Source: Granulicella mallensis
GTDB taxonomy: Bacteria > Acidobacteriota > Terriglobia > Terriglobales > Acidobacteriaceae
Length of the DNA: 64,000 nucleotides
NCBI RefSeq assembly: GCF_014203225.1
Contig: NZ_JACHIO010000004.1
Location: forward strand, 332,651-396,650
Direction: 5' to 3'
Part shown: positions 26,552-34,549 of the stretch, piece after piece
Layout of the letters: every line of letters starts with the position of its first letter
How positions within the stretch are numbered: position 1 is the first letter of the stretch
Translations under genes and position numbers: made by a program
Notes under the pieces: generated by a model
What the model saw: the letters and a program-made list of their open reading frames with translations, nothing else
Told to the model about the DNA's origin: nothing
Database searches by the model: none

Positions 26552-28018
26552 GTGAAGATCATTCAACATCTTGCCGTTCTCACCTGCGCTGCCGCGGCCA
26601 TCGCCGCTGCGCAGCAACCTGCAAAGCCATCCCGGCTGCTGTTGACCTCTCCGCCACAACTGGTGGACTGCGCTCCGGTCATGCAGTCTCCATGCATGTC
26701 CGCCGCCGTTACACCGGGCGATGCGGAGGGCAAGCCCGCTCCGGTCACCCTGCCTGCGGCGTCACAACTCGCGGGGGCCTTCACACTGCAAAGCGCCTCC
26801 GGTGAGGCTAAGCCGTTCTATGCCAGCGCTGGAAGCGGTCCCGATGCCGGCCAGCACACCAACGTCGTCCTGATGCTCGTCGATATCAGCGGCAGCATGA
26901 ACCAGCCGATGTCCGGTGGCAGCACTCGATTCCAATCGCTTAAAAGCGCTATTGCGCAGTTCCTCGCAGGAATGCAGGAAGGCTCGGATCGGGTCGCCAT
27001 CGTCCCCTTCGAGAGCCACAACGTCGTCTCGACGATTCGGTCTGCGGTCTTCACCACGCATCGGGCCGATGTCCTTGCCCAACTGAATGCGCTTCCCGCC
27101 CCCGGCCCCAAGAACAACACCGCGCTCTACCAGGCCGTCTTCTCCGGCGTCGACTCCATGAAGGGCGAGCTCGCTTCCCTGCAGCACGAAGGCGCTACCC
27201 TCGCGGAGCTGCAGCCCCACCTGATCGTCATGACCGACGGCAAGAACGAAGTGGCCCCCGGCGACGATCCTCAGCTTCTGAACGGCGACCTTGGCCTACA
27301 GCAGGCCGTGGCCCAGGTCCAGACTTCGAACCTGGACACCATCGGCATCGGCTTCGGCGATAAGAACGACATCGATGCAGGCGCCCTGCAGAAGCTCACC
27401 AAGCGGTTCTTCTATGCCGCGGACGCCAATCAACTGCTCGCGGCGCTGCATGTCAGCCGTTCGGCGGTCAGCCATTCGATCCAGATCACCTGGCCGCTGT
27501 CCGAGGCCAATCGCGTTGCCCTGATGGGCCGCGACCAGATCTGGACGCCGAGCATGCAGCTGGAAGACGGCTCTGTCCTGACCGGCGACCCGCTTCGCCT
27601 CATCGTCCCGGCCACCAACGCCCCCGCGTATGACCGTGCGGCCTCGCCCCAAGAGCTGGAAGCGCTGATTGCCACCCATCCGCCGGCGAATTCCGGCTGG
27701 TCGAGCGTTCTCGTCCACCTATTGCTCTATCTGGGTGCGTCAGCTATCTTGCTCATACTGTGGTTTTGGGTGCCGCGATTGATCTGGGGAGAACAATATT
27801 CTAGTTCTGTCCCGGACCGCTCACGGCGCTGGAGCAGCGATCGTTCAGGTGTCACCTCCGCCTCCGGCGTGCAGGTACGTTCGACCTCGAACCTTCCCGC
27901 AGGTTTCACCCCGGAGCTCGAATCTGCCAGCCCGCTACAACGTTCTGCTGCCCAGACGACGCAGGTTTTACCGCGTAGCGAAGCTTCCCGCACACGTCTT
28001 ACTTTCGATCAGAATTAG
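26552..28018 (+). CDS. Periplasmic von Willebrand A domain protein with C-terminal membrane anchor
   Basis: 488 residues from GTG 26552 (AAGGGGAA upstream; an earlier in-frame start lies inside the FHA gene). Signal peptide 1-20, then a vWA domain from about residue 100 with MIDAS motif DISGS (Asp111, Ser113, Ser115) and LIVMTDGKNE. A single transmembrane helix (HLLLYLGASAILLILWFWV, about residues 385-405) is followed by an 85-residue cytoplasmic tail rich in Ser, Thr and Arg, including TTQVLPRSE. Topology would be periplasmic vWA and cytoplasmic tail. The tail is a possible substrate for the kinase and docking site for the FHA domains. vWA domains assemble protein complexes through metal, so a role in the envelope-spanning part of the machine is plausible. 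Confidence 0.82.
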   Translation: MKIIQHLAVLTCAAAAIAAAQQPAKPSRLLLTSPPQLVDCAPVMQSPCMSAAVTPGDAEGKPAPVTLPAASQLAGAFTLQSASGEAKPFYASAGSGPDAGQHTNVVLMLVDISGSMNQPMSGGSTRFQSLKSAIAQFLAGMQEGSDRVAIVPFESHNVVSTIRSAVFTTHRADVLAQLNALPAPGPKNNTALYQAVFSGVDSMKGELASLQHEGATLAELQPHLIVMTDGKNEVAPGDDPQLLNGDLGLQQAVAQVQTSNLDTIGIGFGDKNDIDAGALQKLTKRFFYAADANQLLAALHVSRSAVSHSIQITWPLSEANRVALMGRDQIWTPSMQLEDGSVLTGDPLRLIVPATNAPAYDRAASPQELEALIATHPPANSGWSSVLVHLLLYLGASAILLILWFWVPRLIWGEQYSSSVPDRSRRWSSDRSGVTSASGVQVRSTSNLPAGFTPELESASPLQRSAAQTTQVLPRSEASRTRLTFDQN

Positions 28019-28036
28019 TTGAAATAGGAGCCCTCT

Positions 28037-28537
28037 ATGCCTCTGGTAAAAGTTGTTCGTAAAGGAGTTACCCCCGCGGTTCGAAAGGTTCCCACCTCGA
28101 CGGCCGCCGCGATGCTGCCGATGACGCTGAATCGCGTTGGCGGCGAGGCCGTATCCGAGACGGAAGACCTCTTGAAGGTAGAAGACCTTGGTGATGCGTT
28201 CCGGAAGTTCGAGCCCAAGCTCAGCTTTCGCGGCTATGCCGGCCCCGAGGAGACAGAGTTCCGCTCCGAGTTCGAATTCCGCTCCATCAAGGACTTCGAT
28301 CCTGAGAACCTGCAGAAGCGGCAGGAGGTCAAGGACGCCGACGGCGCATCGCACTTCCTGCGCAACGACCTTGCCGATCTGAAGCAGAACATCGACCTGC
28401 TCTACCGGTTGAAAGACCGCTGGAAGCTGCCGGCGGTACGCCGCGCGTGGGGCAACGCCGCCCAGCGCGAGGAGATCGTCAATGCTCTCGGCAAGTTGCG
28501 CTCCGAACTCGAACGCGTTGCGGAAGGGGAGAAGTAA
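28037..28537 (+). CDS. tssB: Type VI contractile sheath small subunit TssB/VipA
   Basis: 166 residues, the normal TssB length. The conserved sheath segment FEFRSIKDFDPENLQKR lies near residue 80, followed by an alpha-helical half ending in NALGKLRSELERV. TssB interleaves with TssC to form the contractile sheath that drives the Hcp tube out of the cell. It follows the vWA gene by 18 bases with AGGAG before the ATG and precedes tssC by 3 bases, so the sheath pair is co-translated. Confidence 0.92.
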   Translation: MPLVKVVRKGVTPAVRKVPTSTAAAMLPMTLNRVGGEAVSETEDLLKVEDLGDAFRKFEPKLSFRGYAGPEETEFRSEFEFRSIKDFDPENLQKRQEVKDADGASHFLRNDLADLKQNIDLLYRLKDRWKLPAVRRAWGNAAQREEIVNALGKLRSELERVAEGEK

Positions 28538-28540
28538 ATC

Positions 28541-29881
28541 ATGGCTGAGACCACGACATTGAACCGCACCACCGAGCAGATCCTGGGCAACAGCCCCGCA
28601 CGTGAGTTGCTTCAGGACATCTTCGCCGATCTTCATCCCGGCCTGACCAACGAGAAGCGCGACCTGGCCAGCATCTTCTCCGCCCAGTCGGCCAAGGAGT
28701 TCCTCGGCCAGCTCACGAACTTCGAGCAGCTGATCAGCGCCGACGACAGCTACGAGCAGACCGTCAAGAAGCTTCAGGGTCAGATCGACAGCGCCGAAGG
28801 CATCCGCGACCAACTCCTGTCGCAGATCTTCGACCAGATCCGCACGCTGGAGCTTTCATACCGCCAGATCCAGCTCTTCTTTGAGAACTCCAAGGTGGGC
28901 GACGGCAAGATCCGCAAGCCCGTCGAACTCTTCATCCTCAACGCCGATCCGAAGGCGATGCAGGATATCTTCTCCATGAATATCGCCGCGCTGGAGCACT
29001 TCATCGTGCAGCGCAACGATAACTTCAACTTCCGCGACGACATCTGCAACCTGGTCATTCCGGGCTACTATCCGCAGCCTATCCGCGAGAAGTTCGAACA
29101 GATCGCCAATGCCTGGGGCATGCTCCTGATCGGCGACCTGGACGATGAAACCTCCTTCAAGAACGTCGAGCGCAACTTCCTGCCCGGCGGCAAGTATGAG
29201 TTCCTCAAGCGGCCCGAAGATCAGGCTGCCTCGGACGTCTGCCTGATGGGCTATCTGCAGTTGCGCGCCCCTCACTGGTTCGAAAAGGACAGTGACGCCA
29301 GCGAAGGACTCTACAGCCCTCCGTCGATGGTCTTTGCAGGTGCGGTTGCACGTGCGGACGACGCGCAGGGCATGGCGCAGGGGCCGGTCGGCTCCCGCTT
29401 CGGCCGGGTCCATGGCGCGGCTAAAGCTCGCATCGAGCCGCTCATCGGCCAGATGGAGCACCTCTCCATGGAACGCCAGTTGATCCCGATCATTCGCGAT
29501 GCGGACAACCACCTCTGCTTCTACGGTTGCCGTACGCAGGCAGACGATCCGTACGGCGTGCTCAAGTTCTTTACCTCCTACCGCATCCTGCGGTACCTGG
29601 AACGCTGCTGCCGCCACTACCTGCTGCAGGTTGCGGGCCAGGTGCTGACGCGCGACTTCATGGACCAGCAGATCGAGACTCCTCTGAAGCGTCTGTTGGA
29701 CGAGCAGGTAGAGCAGGGCACGATTCTGGGCTACGACTTGTTCGTCGACAAGGATTCCAACAAACGCATGCAGGGCATCTGCGACATCACGCTGAACGTG
29801 ATGCCTACCGGACCTGCTGAAACCTTCGTGCTCAAGATCGATGTACCGGAGTTCAGCCGCCAGGAACCCGCTAAGAACTAG
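28541..29881 (+). CDS. tssC: Type VI contractile sheath large subunit TssC/VipB
   Basis: 446 residues. Sheath features include QLTNFEQLISADDSY near residue 60, a middle domain with AFG-type GDLDDETSFKNVERNF, and a C-terminal stretch LTRDFMDQQIETPLKRLLDEQVEQG... that closely follows the TssC handshake region ending in LKIDVPEF. It is somewhat shorter and more divergent than proteobacterial TssC (about 490-500). Start ATG right after the tssB stop. Confidence 0.9.
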   Translation: MAETTTLNRTTEQILGNSPARELLQDIFADLHPGLTNEKRDLASIFSAQSAKEFLGQLTNFEQLISADDSYEQTVKKLQGQIDSAEGIRDQLLSQIFDQIRTLELSYRQIQLFFENSKVGDGKIRKPVELFILNADPKAMQDIFSMNIAALEHFIVQRNDNFNFRDDICNLVIPGYYPQPIREKFEQIANAWGMLLIGDLDDETSFKNVERNFLPGGKYEFLKRPEDQAASDVCLMGYLQLRAPHWFEKDSDASEGLYSPPSMVFAGAVARADDAQGMAQGPVGSRFGRVHGAAKARIEPLIGQMEHLSMERQLIPIIRDADNHLCFYGCRTQADDPYGVLKFFTSYRILRYLERCCRHYLLQVAGQVLTRDFMDQQIETPLKRLLDEQVEQGTILGYDLFVDKDSNKRMQGICDITLNVMPTGPAETFVLKIDVPEFSRQEPAKN

Positions 29882-29909
29882 AACTAGACCCCCGCTGAGG
29901 TGTATTGGG

Positions 29910-30365
29910 ATGAATCAGGTTCGATTTCAAATTGGTGTGCCGCGCGCTGGATCGGCCGCACATCAGGCAGAACAGGAAGACCATGGGACCAACGCCGGAC
30001 GGATCGTTCGTCCGGCGGCTGGTTCAGCCGCCAGGGCAGCAGAAGAAGAAAAAGCTGCGGGCGGCCGCACGGCGCAAACCAGTGCCGGATTTTCATTGCG
30101 TGGTCAGAATGGAACGGTAGTTCGTAACGCAGCCGTCACCCCGGCAGCGTTGAACCACCGGGCCGGGGTGCAGACGCCCCCGGCTGAAGCGCTTGCGCAG
30201 CCCGCACGACCGGCATCGCAACAGGCGTCCGAAACGCTGCCCTCCAACCCTAGAGGCAGCAACGCCGAACCCGCTCCTGCTGGTCCGCTGCAGCTCGCCG
30301 CGAGCCGGTTTCAAACACTGGTGCAATCGCTCTTTTCTCCGGGCGATAAGACCGGTAAGCCCTAA
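29910..30365 (+). CDS. Disordered Ala/Pro-rich protein in the injection locus
   Basis: About 151 residues from ATG 29910, lying between the sheath genes and the Hcp genes. Composition is dominated by Ala, Pro, Gly, Gln and Arg with almost no hydrophobic core; only the last 30 residues (LQLAASRFQTLVQSLFS) could form an amphipathic helix. No family recognised. Its position suggests an accessory factor such as a sheath or tube adaptor, but another frame in this stretch is also open and a chance ORF is possible. Confidence 0.4.
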   Translation: MNQVRFQIGVPRAGSAAHQAEQEDHGTNAGRIVRPAAGSAARAAEEEKAAGGRTAQTSAGFSLRGQNGTVVRNAAVTPAALNHRAGVQTPPAEALAQPARPASQQASETLPSNPRGSNAEPAPAGPLQLAASRFQTLVQSLFSPGDKTGKP

Positions 30366-30411
30366 ACTGCCCAACGCCATAACCCAACCCTCACCCTAAG
30401 GAGCTTCCCCT

Positions 30412-30888
30412 ATGGCAAATCCATACCGCACAACCGTCACCATCGATGGCCAGAAGTTTCAGGCAGTGACAACCAGCGTAAAGTTCAACACCGCAAAAGA
30501 TCGTTCGGGCACGGCCCAGATGGGCTCGCTCTCCACGAAGATCCGCGTGTGGGCCGATCTTCACGACGACACCAACCTCCCCTTCTCCACGGTGAAGCAT
30601 CTGTTCGATCTCTCGAACGTGGTGACCCGCGACAAGATCAAGCCCATCAAGATCGAGTTCTGGAAGGACGATTCGCAGCAGGATGCTCTGCTCTCCTACA
30701 GCTTCAATGGCTGGATCCGCCGCTTCGAAACCTCGAACCCGCTCGACTTCCTTCCGAAGGCACAGTCCATCAACACCGAGGACGCCCTGGCCGAGGGAGC
30801 AGCACCCAGCCTGAACCACATGCTGGTGCTCGACATCGAGCCTGCGCTGAATCAGCAGAACTTCCAGGCTGTTCAGATGAGCAACTAA
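30412..30888 (+). CDS. hcp: Hcp-like tube protein TssD, copy 1
   Basis: 158 residues. Beta-rich Hcp-like fold beginning TVTIDGQKFQAVTTSVKFNT, with IKIEFWKDDSQQDALLSYSFNGWIRRFETSN in the middle and LVLDIEPALNQQNFQ at the end; the FxxxAxxxxxxFxxGW-type segment is the one typical of TssD proteins of Bacteroidota-like systems rather than of Pseudomonas Hcp1. Hexamers would stack into the inner tube and carry effectors. The intergenic spacing to its near-identical neighbour suggests recent duplication. AAGGAG lies upstream of the ATG. Confidence 0.85.
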   Translation: MANPYRTTVTIDGQKFQAVTTSVKFNTAKDRSGTAQMGSLSTKIRVWADLHDDTNLPFSTVKHLFDLSNVVTRDKIKPIKIEFWKDDSQQDALLSYSFNGWIRRFETSNPLDFLPKAQSINTEDALAEGAAPSLNHMLVLDIEPALNQQNFQAVQMSN

Positions 30889-30954
30889 CCAGGCGCTGCT
30901 CTCGCATTGTTCTGATCACGCCCGACGTCGGGCCCACCGAAAGGACTGATTTTT

Positions 30955-31404
30955 ATGGCAAATCCCTCACGCAGCACCTGCACGATCGATGGACAGAAGT
31001 TCGACTGCCTCTCCATCTCGGTCGCGTTCAGCACCGATAAAGACCGCTCCGGCATGCCCCAGATGGGCTCGCTGGCAACCGACATTCGTGTGTACGTCGA
31101 CTTCCATGACGACACGAACATCCCCTTCTCCACGATGAGCAATCTCTTCAGCCTGTCCAATGTCGTTACCAAGGACAAGGTCAAGGCGATCAAGCTCGAG
31201 TTCTGGAAGGACGATGCCCATCAGGACTCGCTGGCTGCCTACAGCTTCAATGGCTGGATCAGCGGTTTCCACACGCTCAATCCTTACCAGAGCGATGACC
31301 AGCTCGCGGACGAGAGCCATGCCGGTGTGAACCACATCCTGGTGCTCGACCTGGAAGCGCAGATGAACCAGCAGAACTTCCAGAACATCTCGCTGAGCAA
31401 CTAA
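30955..31404 (+). CDS. hcp: Hcp-like tube protein TssD, copy 2
   Basis: 149 residues, closely similar to the preceding copy (shared IDGQKF, TDIRV/TKIRV, DDTN.PFSTM, KAIKLEFWKDDA, YSFNGWIS, LVLDLE..MNQQNFQ). The C-terminal loop after FNGW is shorter and less hydrophobic (YQSDDQLADESH in place of the LPKAQSINTE stretch), so the two may form different or mixed rings. Followed by a GC-rich hairpin (GGCCCGGGACGATGCGTCCCGGGCTT-type, 31420-31443) that could attenuate transcription into the baseplate genes. Confidence 0.85.
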   Translation: MANPSRSTCTIDGQKFDCLSISVAFSTDKDRSGMPQMGSLATDIRVYVDFHDDTNIPFSTMSNLFSLSNVVTKDKVKAIKLEFWKDDAHQDSLAAYSFNGWISGFHTLNPYQSDDQLADESHAGVNHILVLDLEAQMNQQNFQNISLSN

Positions 31405-31476
31405 CACCTTGTCTTCGAGGCCCGGGACGATGCGTCCCGGGCTTTGAAGTTCTTTTCAAGTACACGGAGCTACCGA

Positions 31477-31839
31477 GTGCAATCCATCGCCTTTCCGATG
31501 CGGCTTCAGGAAAACGGACTGTTGCTCCGCGACGACAAGATAGCTTCCCTCATCGCGCTGCTCCAGATGATGGCACGCACCCCTGCCGGCTCATGGGCCG
31601 CCTGTCCGACGTTTGGCCTGCGCGACCTCTTCGAGAACAGCCGGCAACGCGCCGATGTGGCACGGCTTGCGGCCTCACGCATTAACGAGACCTTTGAAGA
31701 CCTTGGAATCGATGGGTATACGGTGACCGAAATCGTGCGTGAGATCAGTCCGGGCCGTGAGACCGATACGTACTCCATCACACTCGAAAACACCGCGAAC
31801 ACAGAGACATTCACCACGTATGTGGCACACGAGCAGTAG
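31477..31839 (+). CDS. tssE: TssE / gp25-like baseplate subunit
   Basis: About 120 residues. The gp25 lysozyme-like family pattern is visible: N-terminal IAFPMRLQENGLL, central CPTFGLRDLFENSRQR and a following helix VARLAASRINETFEDLGI, then strands YTVTEIVREISPG. TssE sits in the baseplate wedge. The GTG at 31477 was chosen as start because GGAG lies about 8 bases upstream and it opens the conserved part; a TTG at 31444 would add 11 residues. Confidence 0.78.
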   Translation: MQSIAFPMRLQENGLLLRDDKIASLIALLQMMARTPAGSWAACPTFGLRDLFENSRQRADVARLAASRINETFEDLGIDGYTVTEIVREISPGRETDTYSITLENTANTETFTTYVAHEQ

Positions 31840-31868
31840 CGCAAAACCGCGCGGGAAGGAGGAAGACG

Positions 31869-33560
31869 ATGAGCAGCCATACCCCGAACGTTCTTGAGAT
31901 CGACCGCAAGCTCCGCGACGACTTCCGCCGCCGCGTAAAGGACTTCGGCGTCAGCACCGAGACCACAGATCCCCTGCTCGCCGTGCTCTTCCGCACCGTG
32001 GCCCAGCAGATCGACCAGGTCTACAGCGACACCGCACAGCTTCGCCAGTCGCTGCTGCATGAGCTGATGAGCGGCCTGCAGGTGCAGCAATATCTTGCAA
32101 CGCCCGCACAAGCGGCGGTCCGGCTGATCAACGATCTCAGCGAGCCGCGCGTGCTGCGCGCAGGCACGGAGCTGAACGCTGTCGCCTCCACCGGCGAGCG
32201 TCTCTCCTTCGGTCTCGACGCGACCTTTGAAGTCTCACAGGCGCGCATCGCGCTTGCCCTCAGCTATCAGGACCAGTCCCTGCGCCTGCTGACCGGCGTG
32301 GAGATGAGCGATACCATCCAGGCGATGCGGCCTTCGTCCGATCCGGTCCCCGTGGGCCTGGGGCCACAGCCGGCACTGTATATCGCCGTTGAAAACCTGC
32401 CGCCCGGACTGCTCAACCGCCATAGTCTCTTCTTTGAACTGAGCCCCGGCACCTATCCCGTGCAGCACGCACTCTGCCATGAGCCGTGGTGGATCTTCGG
32501 CGAGGACGGCGATCTCTCCGGCGAAGGCCTGATGCGGCCCAAGCGCATCAACGGCGGTGTCTATCGGCTTGAGTTCCAGTTGGGCCAGAATGAGCCGGTC
32601 GGCATGTTCGATGCGCCGCTGCCTTCGATTCCCAATGGCTTCTATACGGGCAGGCAATACCTGTTTCCTCCCATGCACGCAGGCCAACCGCTGCTGTGCC
32701 GCGTACCGCGCCTGCTGGAGCCGGCGCTCACCCGCATCCTCAATCGCGACGCGGCCCAGCTGCTCTCCGAGCCCCGGCTGTGGATCAAGATTCCGATGCC
32801 GCCCGGTGTACCGGCGCTGCATCACGCAATCAACGGCATCCTGCTGCACACCATGACAGCTTCGAACGTCTTCGCGCGCAACCAGACGATCCACTTCGAG
32901 CGCGACGGCATCTCGATTCCCGTCGTCCGCGAAGGCGGCACACCGGAGCACCTCGTCGCACCGCTGACCGTGATGAGCGTCGACAACGATGCCTATGAGG
33001 CAGCCACTCGCCCCGGCGCGGATGCCTCCGCCGGACGCTTTGAGCTGCACAACAATCGCCTGACACTCTACCCCGGCACGCACAGCGACGGCACGCCTCA
33101 CAGCGCGGCCAACATCCGCCTGTGGCTGACCAACGGCGCACTCGGCAATCGGGTCGGCCCCGGCGACATCACCAGCTTTGCCAATGCCGCCTCACTGACC
33201 GGCATCCGGCTCACGCCCTTCACCGCAGCATCCGGCGGTTCCGATGGAGAACACATCGCCAGCGAAGAGCGGCGCTTCGCCGACGCCCTGCTGACGCGCG
33301 GCCGCATCGTGACGCGGCAGGACCTGGAGACCGCTGCTCTCGCCGTAGACCGCCGCATCCTGAACGCGGTGACGGACTCCGGCATGGTACGTAAAGAAGA
33401 AGGCATTCGGCGTGTGGAACGGCTGCATCTCACGCTCGACTCGCACGCCTTCTCGAAGCCGGAGATCGAGCTGCCCGCGCTGAAGTCACAGATTGAAACC
33501 TCGCTCGGCGCGCGCCTGGTGCAGGGGCTGGAACTGGAGGTAGCGTTCACATGGAACTAG
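31869..33560 (+). CDS. tssF: Baseplate subunit TssF
   Basis: 563 residues. The N-terminus (EIDRKLRDDFRRRVKDFG) and the DPLLAVLFRTVAQQIDQVY, ELMSGLQ, ATPAQAAVRL and RAGTELNA segments follow the TssF order. The C-terminal part (ALLTRGRIVTRQDLETAAL and RRVERLHLTL) resembles the gp6/baseplate J C-terminus. It builds the baseplate wedge with TssE, TssG and TssK. ATG with AAGGAGG upstream; it overlaps tssG by 10 bases. Confidence 0.85.
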   Translation: MSSHTPNVLEIDRKLRDDFRRRVKDFGVSTETTDPLLAVLFRTVAQQIDQVYSDTAQLRQSLLHELMSGLQVQQYLATPAQAAVRLINDLSEPRVLRAGTELNAVASTGERLSFGLDATFEVSQARIALALSYQDQSLRLLTGVEMSDTIQAMRPSSDPVPVGLGPQPALYIAVENLPPGLLNRHSLFFELSPGTYPVQHALCHEPWWIFGEDGDLSGEGLMRPKRINGGVYRLEFQLGQNEPVGMFDAPLPSIPNGFYTGRQYLFPPMHAGQPLLCRVPRLLEPALTRILNRDAAQLLSEPRLWIKIPMPPGVPALHHAINGILLHTMTASNVFARNQTIHFERDGISIPVVREGGTPEHLVAPLTVMSVDNDAYEAATRPGADASAGRFELHNNRLTLYPGTHSDGTPHSAANIRLWLTNGALGNRVGPGDITSFANAASLTGIRLTPFTAASGGSDGEHIASEERRFADALLTRGRIVTRQDLETAALAVDRRILNAVTDSGMVRKEEGIRRVERLHLTLDSHAFSKPEIELPALKSQIETSLGARLVQGLELEVAFTWN

Positions 33561-34549
33561 CCTCCGCCGCTCCTACTCCCATTCCTGCCTCGACGGCACG
33601 GATGCGCCGCATGCCTGCCCTGGCCGAAGGCACCCACGCGCACAGCCACTCCATTCACTCCGCGCTGGCTTCTCTGACGGCGCTGGGGATCAGCCAGCAT
33701 CGCATCGTGGTTCGGTGCACAGGCCGGGAGTCCGTCGCGGCGGGTACGGTAGTACGCCAGGAACCAGCAGCAGGCATGCCGATCTTTCCCGATACTTCTG
33801 TTCATCTCGATATCGCAGGGCTGGGCTTCTCGCACTCGCTTCCTGTCGGCATGTGGGACTCCGGCGGCGAGACCCATGCGGGCACACGCGAGATCCTCGA
33901 ACCCTTCGACGATCCGCTTGAGAAGTTGCGGCACTGGTTCCACGAGGGTGCGCCGCTCTTCCGCATCTCGCCGGACGACCCCGCGGCCTGCGCCCGCTGG
34001 TTGAAGCTCTTTGGCGTGAATGCCGCCGAGTGGCCGCGCCCGCTCTGGTATCGGCTGGCTTCGCTGATCGCCAGCGTCTCGCAGCTTAGCTGTTCGCAGG
34101 ATGGCTGTGCCTTTGTACTGCGCACGCTGCTCGATCTTCCCGTAGAGAGCTTCTCGTATCATTCGTCGGTCTCCGCCCTGCCCTCGACCGCACTCTCCTC
34201 GCTGAGTACGCACGCCTCGCGGCTCGGCGTCGATCTGCTGATGGGAGACTCCGTTGAAGATCTCGCCACCTTGCAGGTAGAGATCGGGCCGGTCTCGCTC
34301 GAAACTTACGAACGTTACACCGAAAGCGAAGAGGGTGCGGCTCTGCTGCGCCGCTCGCTTGAGATGATCATGCCCGTCTCCACTCGCTACGACGTGCGCT
34401 GGTCCGTGCTGGACCGCAACCAGGCCCCACGTCTTGGGATGAAAGAGCACAACGCCCGTCTCGGCATCAACACGCACATGGGAAGACAGCTCTCCTCTGC
34501 ACCACAAAACAATCAGCCGCAAGAATCTACCAGTTGGAGCAACGCATGA
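33551..34549 (+). CDS. tssG: Baseplate subunit TssG with N-terminal PASTA-like domain
   Basis: 332 residues. Residues about 40-95 read as a PASTA domain (ALASLTALGISQHRIVVRC, then AAGTVVRQEPAAGMPIFPD, then TSVHLDIAG), the kind usually found outside the cell on kinases and penicillin-binding proteins. The rest is TssG-like: LRHWFHEG, DPAACARWLKLFGVNAAEWP, LLRRSLEMIMPVSTRYDVRW. The start overlaps tssF by 10 bases and the stop overlaps tssK (ATGA), so it belongs to the baseplate translation unit. A PASTA domain on a cytoplasmic baseplate part is unusual. The TssG call rests on position and partial resemblance. Confidence 0.72.
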   Translation: MELASAAPTPIPASTARMRRMPALAEGTHAHSHSIHSALASLTALGISQHRIVVRCTGRESVAAGTVVRQEPAAGMPIFPDTSVHLDIAGLGFSHSLPVGMWDSGGETHAGTREILEPFDDPLEKLRHWFHEGAPLFRISPDDPAACARWLKLFGVNAAEWPRPLWYRLASLIASVSQLSCSQDGCAFVLRTLLDLPVESFSYHSSVSALPSTALSSLSTHASRLGVDLLMGDSVEDLATLQVEIGPVSLETYERYTESEEGAALLRRSLEMIMPVSTRYDVRWSVLDRNQAPRLGMKEHNARLGINTHMGRQLSSAPQNNQPQESTSWSNA

